Assembly: GCF_910592395.1 (NCBI RefSeq)
Contig: NC_088309.1
Span: 9,550,501 to 9,614,500, forward strand
Origin: Lineus longissimus
Taxonomy: Eukaryota; Nemertea; Pilidiophora; Heteronemertea; Lineidae
Direction of reading: 5' to 3'
Length of the DNA: 64,000 nt
A program made the translations under genes and the position numbers. Below, one piece after another: positions 25,531-40,400 of this stretch. The number at the start of each line of letters is the position of its first letter. Position 1 is the stretch's first letter. The notes below the pieces were generated by a model, which saw only the letters and a program-made list of their open reading frames with translations, did not search any database and had not been told where the DNA came from.

Positions 25531-26792
25531 TTAAGAAAAGTAGTGTACAAAGCTTTGATATCAAGACAAGTACAGACCAAGTTTGGGATTTGCATCAGGT
25601 AACAAGAGCTTGTATCACATTCTTCTGCTATCACTGAGAGACCTTTATATTTGGAACATGGTTCTTTGAACATCCTCTCTGGTAACAGAAGCAGGCATTG
25701 TCTGACCAGTTGCACAAGCAGAGCTCTTTTATTGATAATTCGAGGGAGTATCATTTTTTCCTTCGAGGCAATGAATGATTCAGAATTTATTCATCATTAT
25801 CACTCACAAGATTTGAACCATATTCGGCTGTAATCACTTTCAGTTGCAATCTTACAAGCTGGTAACAGAAACGTTGAGTGACTTTCACGTTGGCAAACCT
25901 GCACAGCTGTACCCAAGGCTAGGTAGGGAATCACTTCAAAGTCTGTTAAAACACCAAGACAAAACTGCTATATATATATTTCAATAAGTTATTTATTAAG
26001 GAAAAATACATTAGAACATTCATACAACAATAATTTTATAATATCACTTTGAACAAAGTTTTGGTATGATTTGAACCAGTCAAATGCCATTGTTGATATT
26101 CTTGGGCAAGCTCACTAAAGCCCAACAAAAGCTTTTGGCTACCACCAAAAATTTAAGGACAATTCTCGATAAAAACGCTCACTTTCCTAATGACTTCACA
26201 GCACAATTACACACTAGCAATTTTAGATTAGAAACTTGTATCAGAAATGTCAACTTAAGCAATATTAATATTTCCTTTTACCTGCAGCAATACCCTCTTT
26301 TTTCGTCAGTATCTTTCATAGTCAAAGTTCTTAAACTTTTCAAAAAGTTTGGAAAGGCTGAACACCTAATGAGTATGATAGATGCAACAACTGCCATTAC
26401 TGTTAGACAGTATTAATAATCTAGAATAATTTGTTAAAAACACTACCAATATCACTCGCTAAAAATTAAATTGTCTACAACCACAACACAGCTATTGATG
26501 AAACAGTGCTTAATAAGCACTCAAACTGATTGCCAATTTGAAGATTTGAAAATTCTGCTTTCGATGGACCAAGTGAGTTGATTCATTGGGACCATCAGAT
26601 CAGTCTCGCTCATCATGCTCATTGAACTTAACATACATGTATTTTTGATTACTGTTCACTACCAACAATCTTGTGCAATGGACTCAGGCTCACTATTTAT
26701 TCAAAGGCTGGTTATTCAAAGATCCGTTTCAAATTAGAATAGATATCGTGAATAGTTGTTGAACCTCGACTAGAGTGAAATTGTATCCCCCT

Positions 26793-26930
26793 AGATAAGG
26801 TAGAATGGGGTATTTGTAGCCCCGGTTTAATTGTAGCCCCTGCCCGTGATACTGATTGATATCCCACGCATCAAACAATGCAGCGGCTACAAATAAACCG
26901 GGGCTACAATTACCCCATTCAACCTTACTT
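26793..26930. repeat. Foldback element with about 50-bp arms
   Basis: The left arm from 26793 (AGATAAGGTAGAATGGGGTA..) and the right arm ending 26930 are near-perfect reverse complements over about 50 bp, with a spacer of about 38 bp. The arms also contain internal short palindromes (GGGGTATTTGTAGCCCC). No coding content. Probably a foldback MITE; its transcripts would form a long hairpin. Confidence 0.75.
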
Positions 26931-29518
26931 TTGCAAATTGCAAACATTTTTAATGATGCCTTGTACATTGTACATATCAAGATTCTTTCTTAATTCTTGG
27001 TGTCAATTAGAATCCAATCGGTAAACTGTAGTTGGTAATAAAGACAAACTTAATTCCCCCTCCCCTCTTCAAAATGTAAAACACCACTTGTGAATAGTGA
27101 TGAACATTAGCACATCTGACCGCACAATGAACTCAGCATATTGGTAATACCAAAGGTCTACCAGCAGCTTGTATATTTTTGGTAATACCAATAGACTTTA
27201 GAAATTTTCATTACCCACAGCTTATCACCTAATGTAACAATTTGAATCAACACACCTTTGAAAATCCAGTCTCATATTTCATTCATAACAAACATATATT
27301 ATCGAGAACAACAATAACGGAACCCTGTGTCATCACAGGGGTAGAAGCAACTTTTTCGTTTAACATATAACTTTTGCGATTGAAATGGTTTAGAAATAAT
27401 CAAAGAAAATTATCACATTGTTCCTGTATTAAACAGCAAGGAGAGACAAACGAGAATCTTAAACAAACATAAGGCTTTTCTATCTGCAGCAATGGCCTCA
27501 AAATCATTATAGCCAAAAAATTGCACCATTCCACGCCAATTACAATGTAAAAGAAGCTTAAACAACTGAAAAACGTATTTTAACTTCTTACAAAATACAC
27601 AGGTCGTATGTACAGATTTGGACTCATTTTCTACATTGTATATCAGCTTCTTGTCATTTTACAGAAGGAGACAGATAGGAAGGGAGTGGTTTTGCCCACT
27701 AGTGCATTGGTTACCGCCTTTGATTTTTGTAGATTTAACTTTTCATATTATTTAGAATCAAGTTTGAGACTGAGCATTAGAGTAAAGTTCCTCAACTTAT
27801 TTGCCATCTCGATATCTGTTGACAACGAAGAGTTCAGAACTTGAAAAGCTTCTGACTGACCACATGGGTGAAATTTTCCCACCAAAAAGGGTCAGTGCAT
27901 TAGAGGTTCCAAGCACATTAGTACCTATCTGCCCCTTCCTGATCTGACATCGGCTGATATTATGATATTTAACACAAACAATCTCACAAACAAATTTGGT
28001 GTTACATTTATATTTACCTAAACCCCTACGTACAGGGATATAGGCAGAGGAAAAACCTGTACATCACAAATCCAGGCTCTCTAAGCAATTGACAAAACAA
28101 CAAATTTCTATTCTGCCCTCACAAGGCAGAAGGCAGCATTCATCGATCAATGCTGATGGAGCACCATCTTGCTTTTTCAATCGAGCCTGGAAGGAACCAT
28201 AGTCCAGATGTTAAAATGTGAGCAAAGTTATAATGCTTTGAAGTTTATAGTTGCTGCATGTTTTACAGTACTGAATGTGTACAAAACAGCAATTACCTCA
28301 TAATCATTCATAAGACCATCCTGCCTTTTACCTTGTGAGGAAATAATAGTCTATTGCATTTCAGTTTTCACATCAAATTAATTTGCATTTAATTTGTTTC
28401 CAGGCAATTCCAAGCCATCTTCAGATAGCCCGCAAATGAGGGGTGAGAAAAAAATCTCTGTGCCTTGAAACAGATTTTTTTGGGAAATAAAATGGTCACT
28501 TAGAGTCCCCCGTTAACCAGCATATTGCCACATGAAATTGATCTTTATTTTTTTCGGTACACCCATTGTCAAAACTTTCGATTCCATTTGTGATTCAAAG
28601 TCTATCCCTCGATTTCGAAAGCATACAAGAACAATGATTATAATGTCCCTTGCAGCTACATCCAAACGCAAGCAAATGTGTTGAAACTCCTGAACACACA
28701 CTCAATTTGATTGATACTTGGTTGAGTATTATTTTAAATTAGCGTTATATAATATTTTATAACAGATATTAACAGAAACATTTCCACAATTCACAATGGA
28801 AAATTCAACAAACTACACAAAGTATTAACAGTATCGAAAATGAAAAATTCCTATACAAACAAAACGCCTTTTCCATATGAAATAAAGGAATGTTTCTCTG
28901 GTAAATTAGATTCTTAATTATATTGATATATCAATTAACATTTTTCTGCACTAATTACATGAGTTTACAATCACTGTCAAAAGTTACATACACTGGTACA
29001 CGACAATTTGTAAAACTTTGGTATTACTTAATATGTTCTCATTGGTTAGAATGTTGTAAAAAACGTACATTGACACGAATCAGTCAAGACACCATTGCAG
29101 AAAATATACTATGTTCTCAAATAGTTCTCAGGAAACTATTTTCCAGTTTCACGCACACCCAGAAGAATTACACTTAGGTGGATTACAACTCCGACTTGAC
29201 ATTATAATCATTTCATACAGAGGCAGAAAATAAAGTCAACCAACTTCGTTTTCATGGATGAAAACACATTTTCTTCTTGAAGAAATATTGAAGAATCAAT
29301 TCTAAGTAGACTAAACTGATAATCGATAATTCAGATTTTTGAATTTCACGAGACAAGATGATTGAACAAATGTTGAACAATCTCATAACATATCCGAAAG
29401 GATTCTTGAAATCTAAAAAATCTAAATCCTCTAAGTGCTGACAGACATACGTGTACTTTCATACTAAAGTGTTTCTTCATACTAAAGTGCTTAAAAAGAT
29501 TAACAAGACTCTTTTGTA

Positions 29519-31464
29519 TCATACCTGCGATTCGTATCGAAACGCGGGAACTTTGGGTCGCGGGGAGGATCCCCGCGCACGCATAGCCACGCCGTGGTCC
29601 GGGACCCCTTGATCTACAACGGTATTCCCCGCCTGACTGATCCCAATCCCTGGACTCTCAACCGCAAGAGAGTCATGGTGACATTTGAATTCAGGGGCAG
29701 ATGACCCAGAAGCTTGAGGCGGGAGTGACGTTGTTCTCTTTGCATATTTTTTGCTGCTTTTGCCTCTCTTTAGCTGTCCGGGTAGACCGAAGCATCCTTT
29801 CCGTATCACCATGCGTGCGTTGCCGACGGCTGCCTTGGAGCCGCCGTGGGCAAGAAGGGCACTCAAGTGGGCTGCATACCCATCATCCAGTACCTGGAAT
29901 AAAAGACAAGGTGGCGAAAAAGTGGCCATGGTGCTCCAGTGATTATCATATTCAACCCCAAACCTGAGCAGACGACAACGACAACTCACTTTTTCTCAAA
30001 GACTCAGTAAGGTATGAAAATAGTCAATGGCAAATTCATCAGCTGTCCCTGTAAGTCTGAGCACTGTGCCTTCAATTGCTGATGACATTGTCCAGGACTT
30101 GATCGGGGGGGATGAGCACATTTTTCTTCACGACTGATCAAAACAAAACTTGCTGCATCTACATCTTGATGATCATTGCTTATCAGTGTGGGCTACTTAC
30201 CGTTGCAAGCGAGTGTTGTTTTTTCGATGCCTTCCCCACAATGAAGATGCGCTCTGCCTTCACACCCAGAGACTGATACACAGATATGTCTTTACTCGAC
30301 CCGTAGGCGGCATGAATCACAATTTTAGCCTGAAGAAAAAACAAAACATACAGCTTATAATCAGATATTCTGGATACAGCATGGCATTATGGCTGAGTGA
30401 ATTTGACTTGAGTCCACAGCAGAATCTTTCTTCAGTGTTGATTTCAACAGAATCTTTCCTCAGTCTTGTTTTCAACAGAACCTATGCTTTACTTACGTCA
30501 TTAATCAGCGACTTGAGATAGAGTGCCTTCTGTCTGAGAGGATCAGCCGACAGGCCGTCCATGAAGGAGACCATTCCATGCGGGAAGTTATGCTGCGCCA
30601 GCCAGCTGACAACCTTCTTGTGTTGCATATCTGGCCGAGCTGTCACATAAATTATCAGATAACCTAGTTCTTGCCAATGCCTGAAAACATAAAAGCATGA
30701 GTGAACAAGAGGCCCAAGGGCCTGGCGCTCAGCTGAAATATATGAACATGGAAAGTACCCGATAGATCTCTTTCAACCTCAGTTTTGTCAATATATCAGG
30801 CAAACGTACCAAAGTAAAAAGACTTTTAAATGGTGACAAATATGCCACTTATTAGTCAAATCTAAGTGCCTGAGCCAGGCTGACCTTGAAAAGTAGGTCA
30901 AATAGAAAGCCCATGTGATATCATGTAAAGGAGACTTATTGTACACCAACCATAAAATTCATGTCACTCTGGATACAGCAAAGGCTTTAAAATAGAAAAA
31001 AAAAACCAAGATGGCCGCCCACCAAATTATTCAAAAAAGTAAAGAAAATGTATTTACAAGTGAAAAAAGTAAAAATTAAAAAAAAAAAAAAATTGACCCG
31101 AAGTGGGATTGGAACCCACAACCTTCAGAGTCATACAAGAGCGGGAAATTCAAATCAAGCTTAAACTCGGTCAACACAGATTTTGGCTCAGTAATGCCAA
31201 CTGGTAGTATCAATCAAAACTACTCTTAGTAGTTTCAAGACCTACATGCATGCGGTCCTTTTCAACTTTATTTCAAGCTTCTATCTGCTTGAATAAAGCG
31301 CCAACAAATTGTTTTGTGATTTAGGCTTTTTGCCCCCTGGTGGCCAAACTGTTAATCCTGCCGGACCCACACTTGGTCTATTCAGGAGTCCTGAAGGGTC
31401 TAAATGGCTTATAGGGAAAATCTATCGCCTATCCGCCATAGTTTTGAAACGTGCCTGTTTAACG

Positions 31465-31495
<31 letters not shown>

Positions 31496-34400
31496 GGACA
31501 TTCATTCTACCATTTACTCATATGAATAGCTCAGCTTGTCAGCTGAGCTAAAAAGGGTGACATAGACGGGGAAATGTACACCACCGGATACAGTCTGTGC
31601 TTGATCAGGCATCGGTCAGATGATATCCTGAACAAGGCATCTATGGAAGCAAATCCAGAAAGAGACTTTACCTTCGAAGGGCACACTTATTACTCAGTGA
31701 AAAGTCAGTCCTGTGGGCTGTTTTCCAATTCAAAATAAAAGTGTAACCTCTTTAAATTAGACTCACAGACTGAACCATAACACTCAACAGCCAACCGTGC
31801 CCACATGATGTGATCCGAGAGCTGGGCTTAAAGATGAGCGAGTGGTGTACTACATTTTGAAAATTGTCTATCGTCTACGACATGTGACAGAACAGGATCT
31901 AGTGGACTTAATGATGAGGTACTATCAAATAAGGTGTCCATCAAATGAATCATGAGGGACTGTTGAGTTATACTCTAAGCCTGTCCTATAGGGCTAGGCT
32001 ATGGTTTTTGTCTTTTTTACAGCTACAGTACAGCCATGCACAACGCAGTGTACAGACAGTACAGGATTGCAAACCAAAAACATGAGCATTGCTGCGTAAC
32101 GAAACTGCAGTGGAATTCATACTACGATGTCATAATGTGACTTTCAAAATAATTGTAAACAAACGTAAATGGCGAAATTTGTTGCAAAATTGCCAACCAC
32201 AACAACTCAGGGACCGTAGCCAAAATGGCCGACGGCGAATTCTCCGGTCGCTAGCGCAGTCCATAAACAAGCATCAATTTCACCAACTTTGGGCGCAAGC
32301 TTGGTCATCAAAGTTACAGAACTGTTAGAAATACATCCAAACAACATATATGTACAGTTAAAAGTGCATAAAAATCCCGTTTCAACCTCCGGCCGCTACC
32401 TTTTTTTCTCCGCCAGACGCCGGGCCCTACCGGTCGTTATTTAGTGCGACCGCCACCAGAGTGTTTATCACGATCTTTCGCCGTTTTAATAGCGCGTTTT
32501 AGGCAGATTAATCAATTATTACATGCATGCATTATATATCACCGAAATGATAATTGCGTAGGCTATTTGAAACTAAGTTCAGATATTATTTTTGATCTTT
32601 GAATTGAATTTAGGCGAGTGATTTTTGACACCCGGTCGACATATCAGGACTTGTAAAATTCACGCGAGATCGCTTGCATCATCGGCACGTTTGAAAACCG
32701 AATTTCACAAGTTCCACAAATATTTATCACATACCATATGTATCACCACAAAGGTAACTCTCTAGACTACATGTATTTGAAACCAAGTTCAGATACTTAT
32801 TTTCACAAAAATTCGAAGCTATGCAAGCGATTTTTCAGTGGTAGAGATCGACGGAAACAAATTTCTCGCTCTAAAATGACATGAGACGAGCACCAACTTT
32901 CGCTAATTTGTGCACAAAATTTCCGCAATATTATAAAAAACTATCGATAAATCTGAATTATATAGACTCTTTTCAGTACCTAAACAAATTTCAGGTACAT
33001 AGTCATGTTGATTAAAAGAGTATCAACCGATTGAACATGAGAAAGTTCACTCATCTTCATTGAAGCAGCGACTACCGCCATTTTTAAATGGTGGCATCTC
33101 TTCTATCGATCGGCCAATCAGCGGCACTGCTTGCAAAAAGTTGAGCCACCGCCAAATTTGAAATCGCCAAAATTCAGTCAATGTGCCTGCAGCGCCAACT
33201 GGCGGTGAAAACCATATTAATTCCATTAAAAGTAAAAAATGAAAAAATATTAAAAAATATTCAGCCACATTTGAAAACAATATTTGCTCTGTGGACCGAG
33301 GTAAAAAGGGAAATAAATCTAAACGCGAAATGACCTCATTCTCTTAATACAGGTCGGATTGCGCTGATTTTTCGTGTTTTGAGTTCACCTTGGGCAACTC
33401 CTAATTTAGCACCGTCAACGAAGTGGCTAGGCCTTCCCAATCAGAAATGTCCAATTTTGTCCACAGATGGGTCCCTAGATGGATGGATTGCAGGACGGAC
33501 ACCATTTGAACAGCTATTCTACTAGCTCCGCTGACTTTGTCAGCTGAGCTAAAAAATGACTTACAATAAACCCCTTAGTTTCGCAGCCCTAAATTTGAGG
33601 GAAATGTTGTTTTTTTTCTCTTAACAATACAAATTGGATTCGTTACTTTTCAGAAAATCTTTGATCAACATGATAAGCTTACCTCACAACATCGACTGCT
33701 CCAGCCCTAACTTTAGGATCTTTTCCCATAATGGAGACACTAGCGGTGAAAGAACCATCGATACTGAACACAACACTCTCAGTCTGAGGTGGCAGCACCG
33801 TCAGGTAGAAGTCGACGGTCGTGTGGTCTCCCCTGCAATCAAATGACAATGTTGTAGCGGACTTTTGATAAAAGCCTATAGACAGATAGCAGAGGAAGGC
33901 ACGTCACTCTGGCTGGAGAGGCAGAATTCTGAACTAATGCTAAGAGCCGAGTGTGGCATTGATTAGATCAACTAAAGCATTTATCATATCAAACCCATAA
34001 ATAAACAAACTGTTCTGCCAGACTCCAGGAATAAGACTTCCCTGCTGACTCACAGACTAGCATGATAGTACTTTCTATAACTCACCTGACCACCATCTTG
34101 ACTGGGTACATTCCCTGCGTGAACTTCTTCTCCTCAGGTATGGTGAAAGAGACACGGCCATTACCGTCGGTGTACTCGGTGCCAAGGTAGAGCCAGTCGC
34201 CTAGTGGGGGCTGCGTCATCAGGTGAATATCAACCTGAAATGACAGTCATCTATCATTGAAAGACCCTTCGTACAGTATTTAATTCACCTTTCAGAGAAA
34301 ATCCAAAGAATGCCTGTATAGACAAACAGTTACAAATGTGACCCACCACGACAAAATGAGTCGCATGTTGCACAGAAGATGAGCCTAAAATGACACCAGG

Positions 34401-37400
34401 ACATAATAGAAGAAATTGATATGCTCCGATTTTACAAAAGGCAGACAATGGTGAAATGAACAACCAGTCTGTCTCAACCTGTCAAGCTCAGAGCGACATG
34501 CGACCTGTTTTGTCATGGCGGGTCACAAATAGTCACTGAATGATATCCCAAAGGGGACACTCATTATTAGTCTCTTACCTTCTCACCAGAGAGCGAGACC
34601 ATATCAAGAGGTCCATACATGAACCGAGCCACCAACACCTGTGGACCATCTTCCAGTACTATTACGTCGTTAGCACGATGATTGGGTCCTACATTCTGAA
34701 AGAAGAATTGTGGAGCGTTTTCCCAAAGTGATCATCAGAGAATGTGGCCAACATCAAGCTTTTAAAGGTCAATTTCTAAGACATATTACATACTTAACAA
34801 TAAGGAATTGATACTGAAGAGGAGGTTTTGGTCGTCTCATCAAATAATGTGAGGGTGGAGCTAAACACGTTGCTGACGTTTTTGACGAACCAACCTCTCC
34901 ACAGGAGCGGTGAGACAACCCATACTGACAGTGAGGTATCAATTTCTATTTTAAAGCACCTTAAACCAGAATGTTGAAATGTGACTTTGACGGCATTGCG
35001 TCTGCTTCCATATTCTGTATCAACCCCAAGCAGGTATGGTGGCCCAACCAATACCATAGCCGCTGCTGCCAAAACATGGCACAGTGCATCATACACTGTA
35101 AATGGTGCTCCATTGTAACCAAGGTGTTCTATAATTCATAGTGCCATACAGGAGGCTGTGAGTGTCGTGCTGGGAAATGCCTGGTTGGGGAGGGTAGTGA
35201 TGCCTCGGGAGGTTTTTTAAGCATACAGTCTGTACAGTGATGTGCAGGATAATGTTTGTCACCAAATCCAAATACTCAGGCACTGGGGATAAAACTACAT
35301 GTAGAAGTCATTTTCGTAAACTAAGATTTTTCTATTCTTACTTATTTCAGGACCAAAATACCATCAACAATAACCAATTTTGTCCTGTTCACACAAAATA
35401 TATTTTTAATGATGAAATGGAAAGAAGCGATAGAGAATTGTCATAATAGCATCATCAGAAACAACCTCAGATAGTATGGAATTTAAAATGCACTCAGAAA
35501 GGTTAACATGTGATAACCACTGCAAAACTCTTGAGTTAAATGGACGGTGTTAAATTGGACAGGTATAAGCAAGAAGGAATAAAGCAAGTTTATTCAATTC
35601 TGGTAGAAAACATATTGTGCCGCACTACAGGCTATAATTACCCTGATCTTCCAATTAGAATTAACCCTTTTTGTCTGAAATTAGTGTGCCGATTTTAAAA
35701 TATTGACAAATTTACAAGGTGAATTAGCCTGAATAAATTACAAGGGTTACTGAGCATGCGGACGGTAATATTTTTCTTTTATTTACAAGTGGCCTACCCA
35801 CCCTCAGCTTAACAGTCTGAAAAAAGATGAATGGTAAAGATGTAACCAGTTTGACAACAAAACCAAGAAATGACCTTACCTTCCACACTTACACAAAAAT
35901 ATGAAAGCTTTTTTTCATTTAGGATAAATTTTTTAACTAAATCTTCTTAAGAACATTTTTGAACAAGTCTGATGGCACTGAACTGAACAATAACGAACAC
36001 AACACTCAACAATATTGTCAAGCACCAGGGTTTGACAATATGCCGCAGGTACCATCTGGATGCAATGACGTCTGCTCAAAATGTCACAAGGCAAAAAGGT
36101 AGCACTAAGCTCACCTCCTATGTTGATGTGGGACAGCTCGAGTGCTAACTCTACATTCTGAAGCAACACAACCAACAAGCAGCAAGGAATGACTATTGAC
36201 AAAATAACAGTGGTGAAATGATCAACTCCTACCCAGAGTTCATTCCAATACATACCCTAAGTTTGATAGTAGTGCGTCTCTTCATCCATTTTTCCCTAGG
36301 CTGGGCTGGTGTAAACATCGGTGCGTCTTTGCTACCGTCTGAACCACGTATACTTATACTGTCATGGCGGATAACCTACAATATTGAAAATAATCAGAGT
36401 GAGAATTATGATTGATATCATCAGCTTTTTGTTGCCAAACCAGGCTGATCGATTCACTGAAATCAATTTCTAAAACTGAATATATCGCCAGGCCGAATAT
36501 TTTGAGATGCGAGGTGTTTTTGATGATTATGTATGTCAAGCTAGCAGAAACACAAGCATTCATTCATCTGTTATGTCATGCCAATGCCCATGCCATGCCA
36601 TGATTGGCTGGAGACAGATCCCTGATCAAAGTTGACCGATTACAACTCTTCTTTCATAGGGAACATTCGCATCGAATGATGACTATTCATGCCTTCTGGA
36701 ATATCTGTAATCGGTACTGTTAGAATTTTTATCCATGAAGAAAACAACAGCATGAATATCACCTTGACGAACGAACCGATACCACTTTTACCAGTGATAC
36801 ATTTGAACCAATTTCCACGCACTAACCGACATACCACTGCCAACAATAACAGGATTGTGCCAAAATATTGCAACTGCCCTCATTTTAGTCATCGATGTTT
36901 GAGAGAGGTCTTCTAAATAGTGCTTATTGATTGCGAGAGAACAGAATATAGCTTTAAGTTACAACAGGATTTACCTCTCTAAAGAATCCCTAAAACAACA
37001 CGATTCTCCTACTTCATGCAACTTTCCAAGTTACTACTTACAAAGACAGTGAATCAATTTTTTGTTGATTTAACAGAATATGCAGAAGATAGCAACAAAA
37101 GGCATCTTTCTGTTTGTTTACAGCCATATAGGGAATATCAGTGTCAGGTGATCTTGTCCTAAACTTGAGAGGGAATTGTTGCACACATCGGGAATTGTAG
37201 CACACATCGGGAATTGTTGCACACATCGGGAATACATGCACACATGTAGGCCTATCTTAGGTCAGATATCAGAGGAACGGTTTAATTCACAAATATGGAT
37301 GGCTGCCCTCGTCGGGCTCAATTTGAAACATGATGACAACAATTACATCAAGTGACAGAATTCAAGGAATGAATCCACCAGAGAGCTGCACTGCTTTCGT

Positions 37401-40400
37401 CACTGCTGCAGCAACCAACACTTGGCTCCAGGGGGTATTTGGTTCTTCAAATCACCACCAGGTGCAGCTGATGGAAAGTTACACAAAACTGGATTCACAT
37501 TGAATGGCACCATCAATACACATTGCAAGCACACAGTTAGTAATCTTGTACATTTGTAGTTCAGACACAGTCGAAAGGTTGATTTCCCAGCACTCAGCCT
37601 GACATTTTGACCAGTACCAATGTGCAATCAAGTATGAAGACGAATAGTGAATGAAACAATAATTTTAAAATATTTTGTTAGATATAGAATGTCAACCAGC
37701 ATGTTAAACAAAAAACAGCTCAAATTCCATTTCTGACAAATGGCAACACACAAGCCTTCAATCAAGTATCTCCTCAATCAGTATATCCTCTGCTGTCCAA
37801 AAATTCCGAAGTCCAGAAAACTTCAAGAACTCTCATCTATGCAAGCTGATGAAGCAAAAAAATTTACCTTATCAAATTCGGGACCATTCATCTAAAACAT
37901 GAAAATTAAGTTGCAACTGTACACAAAAGCAATTCAATGCTGCTTGCCAAAGCCTATATAGTACAGAGATGACTTCTTGTAAATAGCTACAGAACAAGTG
38001 CTTTCTCACAAAAAAAAGCAACAGAGAACGTAGGAGTTAAGGCCACAAACATTGTGAAAAGCAGTTGAAAGCATAGTGATGTTGTTTTGGTTTAAGCAGA
38101 CGCCGACGTTTTTCTTCTTGTGAGCACCACCTGGTGAGTATAAATCCTGACAAAGCACACTATTTACAAGTCGTGACATCACAAATTCAGATATCATCGT
38201 CAACTGAATACATTTATCTGGGTCCATTCTTCATCTTCTTTACTATTCACCTTTGTTCACCTTTTGTTGACTGCCACTCTGATTTGGCGCCACCTAGCGA
38301 CTTCCAAACCCCATTCGATATGACTGATACCCAGCAGGTTCTAACCCAAGTTGACTGATAAACATCCTCTTCTTAGTGGGAAATCAAATGTGTTTTCATG
38401 TCCCAAGCATAGAAAATATGAAGTAGATTTGAAGATTAGGCCATCCCGATCAAATACGCACCTGTCTGAGTATGAATGAGACAACATCGCTGGACTCCCA
38501 GTAGCTTGCATGTAAGAGACATGGCAGTGCATTCGTTGGGAAAGAGTTGAGAGCCTCGGGACAGTAGAGTGCATAGTCAAGGCGCTTGGCACCCCACCAG
38601 CGTTTCGTCACTGAAACAATGAGAATTACACAGGTGTAGACCATAGTCAACTTGCCAACCAGAAAACCAGTATCACGATTTCCAGCCAAGGACAATATCC
38701 AATCAATACATATCAATACATATTATTTATATAGCGCCCCAATTACTCCGCAGGAGAGTATTCTGGGGCGCTATCCCTCCCGTAGGCAGCTGCAAATAGG
38801 TGGGCCTTCAGGAGGGACTTGAAACCTTCAATGGAATCGGCATGGTGGACGCTCGTCGGCAGCTGATTCCACAGTCTTGGAGCAGCTGCCGAGAATGAGC
38901 GTCCACCGAGAGTTGGATGCTTGAATATGAATATAAATGAAGAAAATGCAGAGTAGGCTTTAAGCCCTTAGGTCTATGTGCCTGTAGATGTTATAGCACA
39001 GATCTAGCTGCATGGGAGTTTGATCAAATACAATGACTTTAAGTTATCTGACTAAAACTTCGCCTAGCAGAACTCGAAAAGGTATGGACAGACAATTGAC
39101 GTATCACCCACCTGCAGCAATGGCCGCCAGATTGATTTCGCCATGGCCAGACACTTGACTCATGATACTCATGTTGCTTGTCCGACGTTCCAGGTGTGGC
39201 TTATCAACAACCATACCATCCATCAGGAGCGATTCTGAGTTACTTTGTATTGTTTCAACTGCAAAACAAAAGAGAAAAGACAATAAGGAATTGAATGATT
39301 TTTGAATAAAAAAACCACGATGTGGAAAGATTTGCTCCATTTGGATTCCTGTGGTTTCAAATGGAGAGGGATATTTCTACTGTGATAGAGAGTAGCACTG
39401 AAGTCCATTCACCTACCTAAGTGTACTGATTCCCCGTCACCAAGAGGATATCTGCTGTAGCGTGCGATCTTCATTGGCGCGACCAGCTTGAATTTATGAT
39501 TGAGGAAAGGTTCGAGGCGACCAGCTGAGGGATCGGTAGGGTGGAATAGGTTGTACATTTGGTGGCAGTTCGGCCTCTGAGGAAGAGCTGGAAGGAAGAG
39601 GGAAGTTCAGAATGATATGTTTTGTGGCATCAATCTTTTTCATTTCGAATAACTTTTAATTTACTGAGAGGCCTGAATGCTGAAAAACATTTGCAATTCG
39701 ACTCACAAGAACAACCATTCTCAAAGCTCAACTGATTTACCATACACCGTTTGGCAACAAGCACACAAATGGTCTAAGACCGCAACACTGACAATGATCC
39801 TTTTTAGAATGTCCAGAATGGGATTCATTGTTTTCACCCTCACCCATGGAATGAGGGATCGAGTCAGTGTCTTCTGGACATCATTGCCTGGGCTAACGAA
39901 GGATCCCACACACACACACAAGTGTTGAAGCAGCACACCAAAAGGCACTAACTCATCGGCTAAAATCAGGAAGAAGATGAAACTGTAGGTCCTACTTACT
40001 GAATCGGTCACCACCCAGAAGACACCTCCGCAATGCCAACACCATCGCAAGCGGTGATCCGAACATGAAGAAATCCGTCACATCAAATTCAAAACACGAC
40101 GAATTGTGCTCTAACGGGTAACTATTATATTTCGATCCCGGTAGAGATAAATGTCTCGTGTATGGAGAATTCGGCATGGATTTATGCGTTTCGTCCAATG
40201 TTTCACTCCGGCCACGTTTGTGCTGGAAAGACCCTGTCTGCGTCAACATCGTCTTGTTTTCTTCCGTCGGCGTCAAATCCGGATTTGAGAAACTGAGTTG
40301 TTTTATCGTCTCTAGGTTTGATTTTCTGAACACGGAACTGGAAAGTTCGCTTTCTTTGTCCATGTCGTGATCACTGTCATGGATACTGCCATGACTGCTG

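Larger units (their letters stand above)
23475..29518. other. Intergenic/3' regions between TLCD3 and PITPNM
   Basis: Convergent gene ends. Besides the minisatellite and the foldback element at 26793-26930 I see only AT-rich sequence with no recognisable exon. The 110-codon frame at 26084-26416 has no known domain. Some of 26000-29518 may be PITPNM 3' untranslated region. Confidence 0.45.

Noticed and set aside
29701-29967. Plus-strand frames over the last PITPNM exon
   Set aside because: They are antisense shadows of the minus-strand coding exon 29519-29893.
31095-31170. tRNA gene on the minus strand (GGTTCCAATCCC B box)
   Set aside because: A B-box-like string and a T run are present, but I find no A box or cloverleaf; it is inside an interspersed repeat.
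34794-35096. 100-codon minus-strand frame in a PITPNM intron as an extra exon
   Set aside because: The flanking exons (36256-36375 and 34579-34695) already join in phase into the conserved protein order, and the frame has no known PITPNM counterpart.
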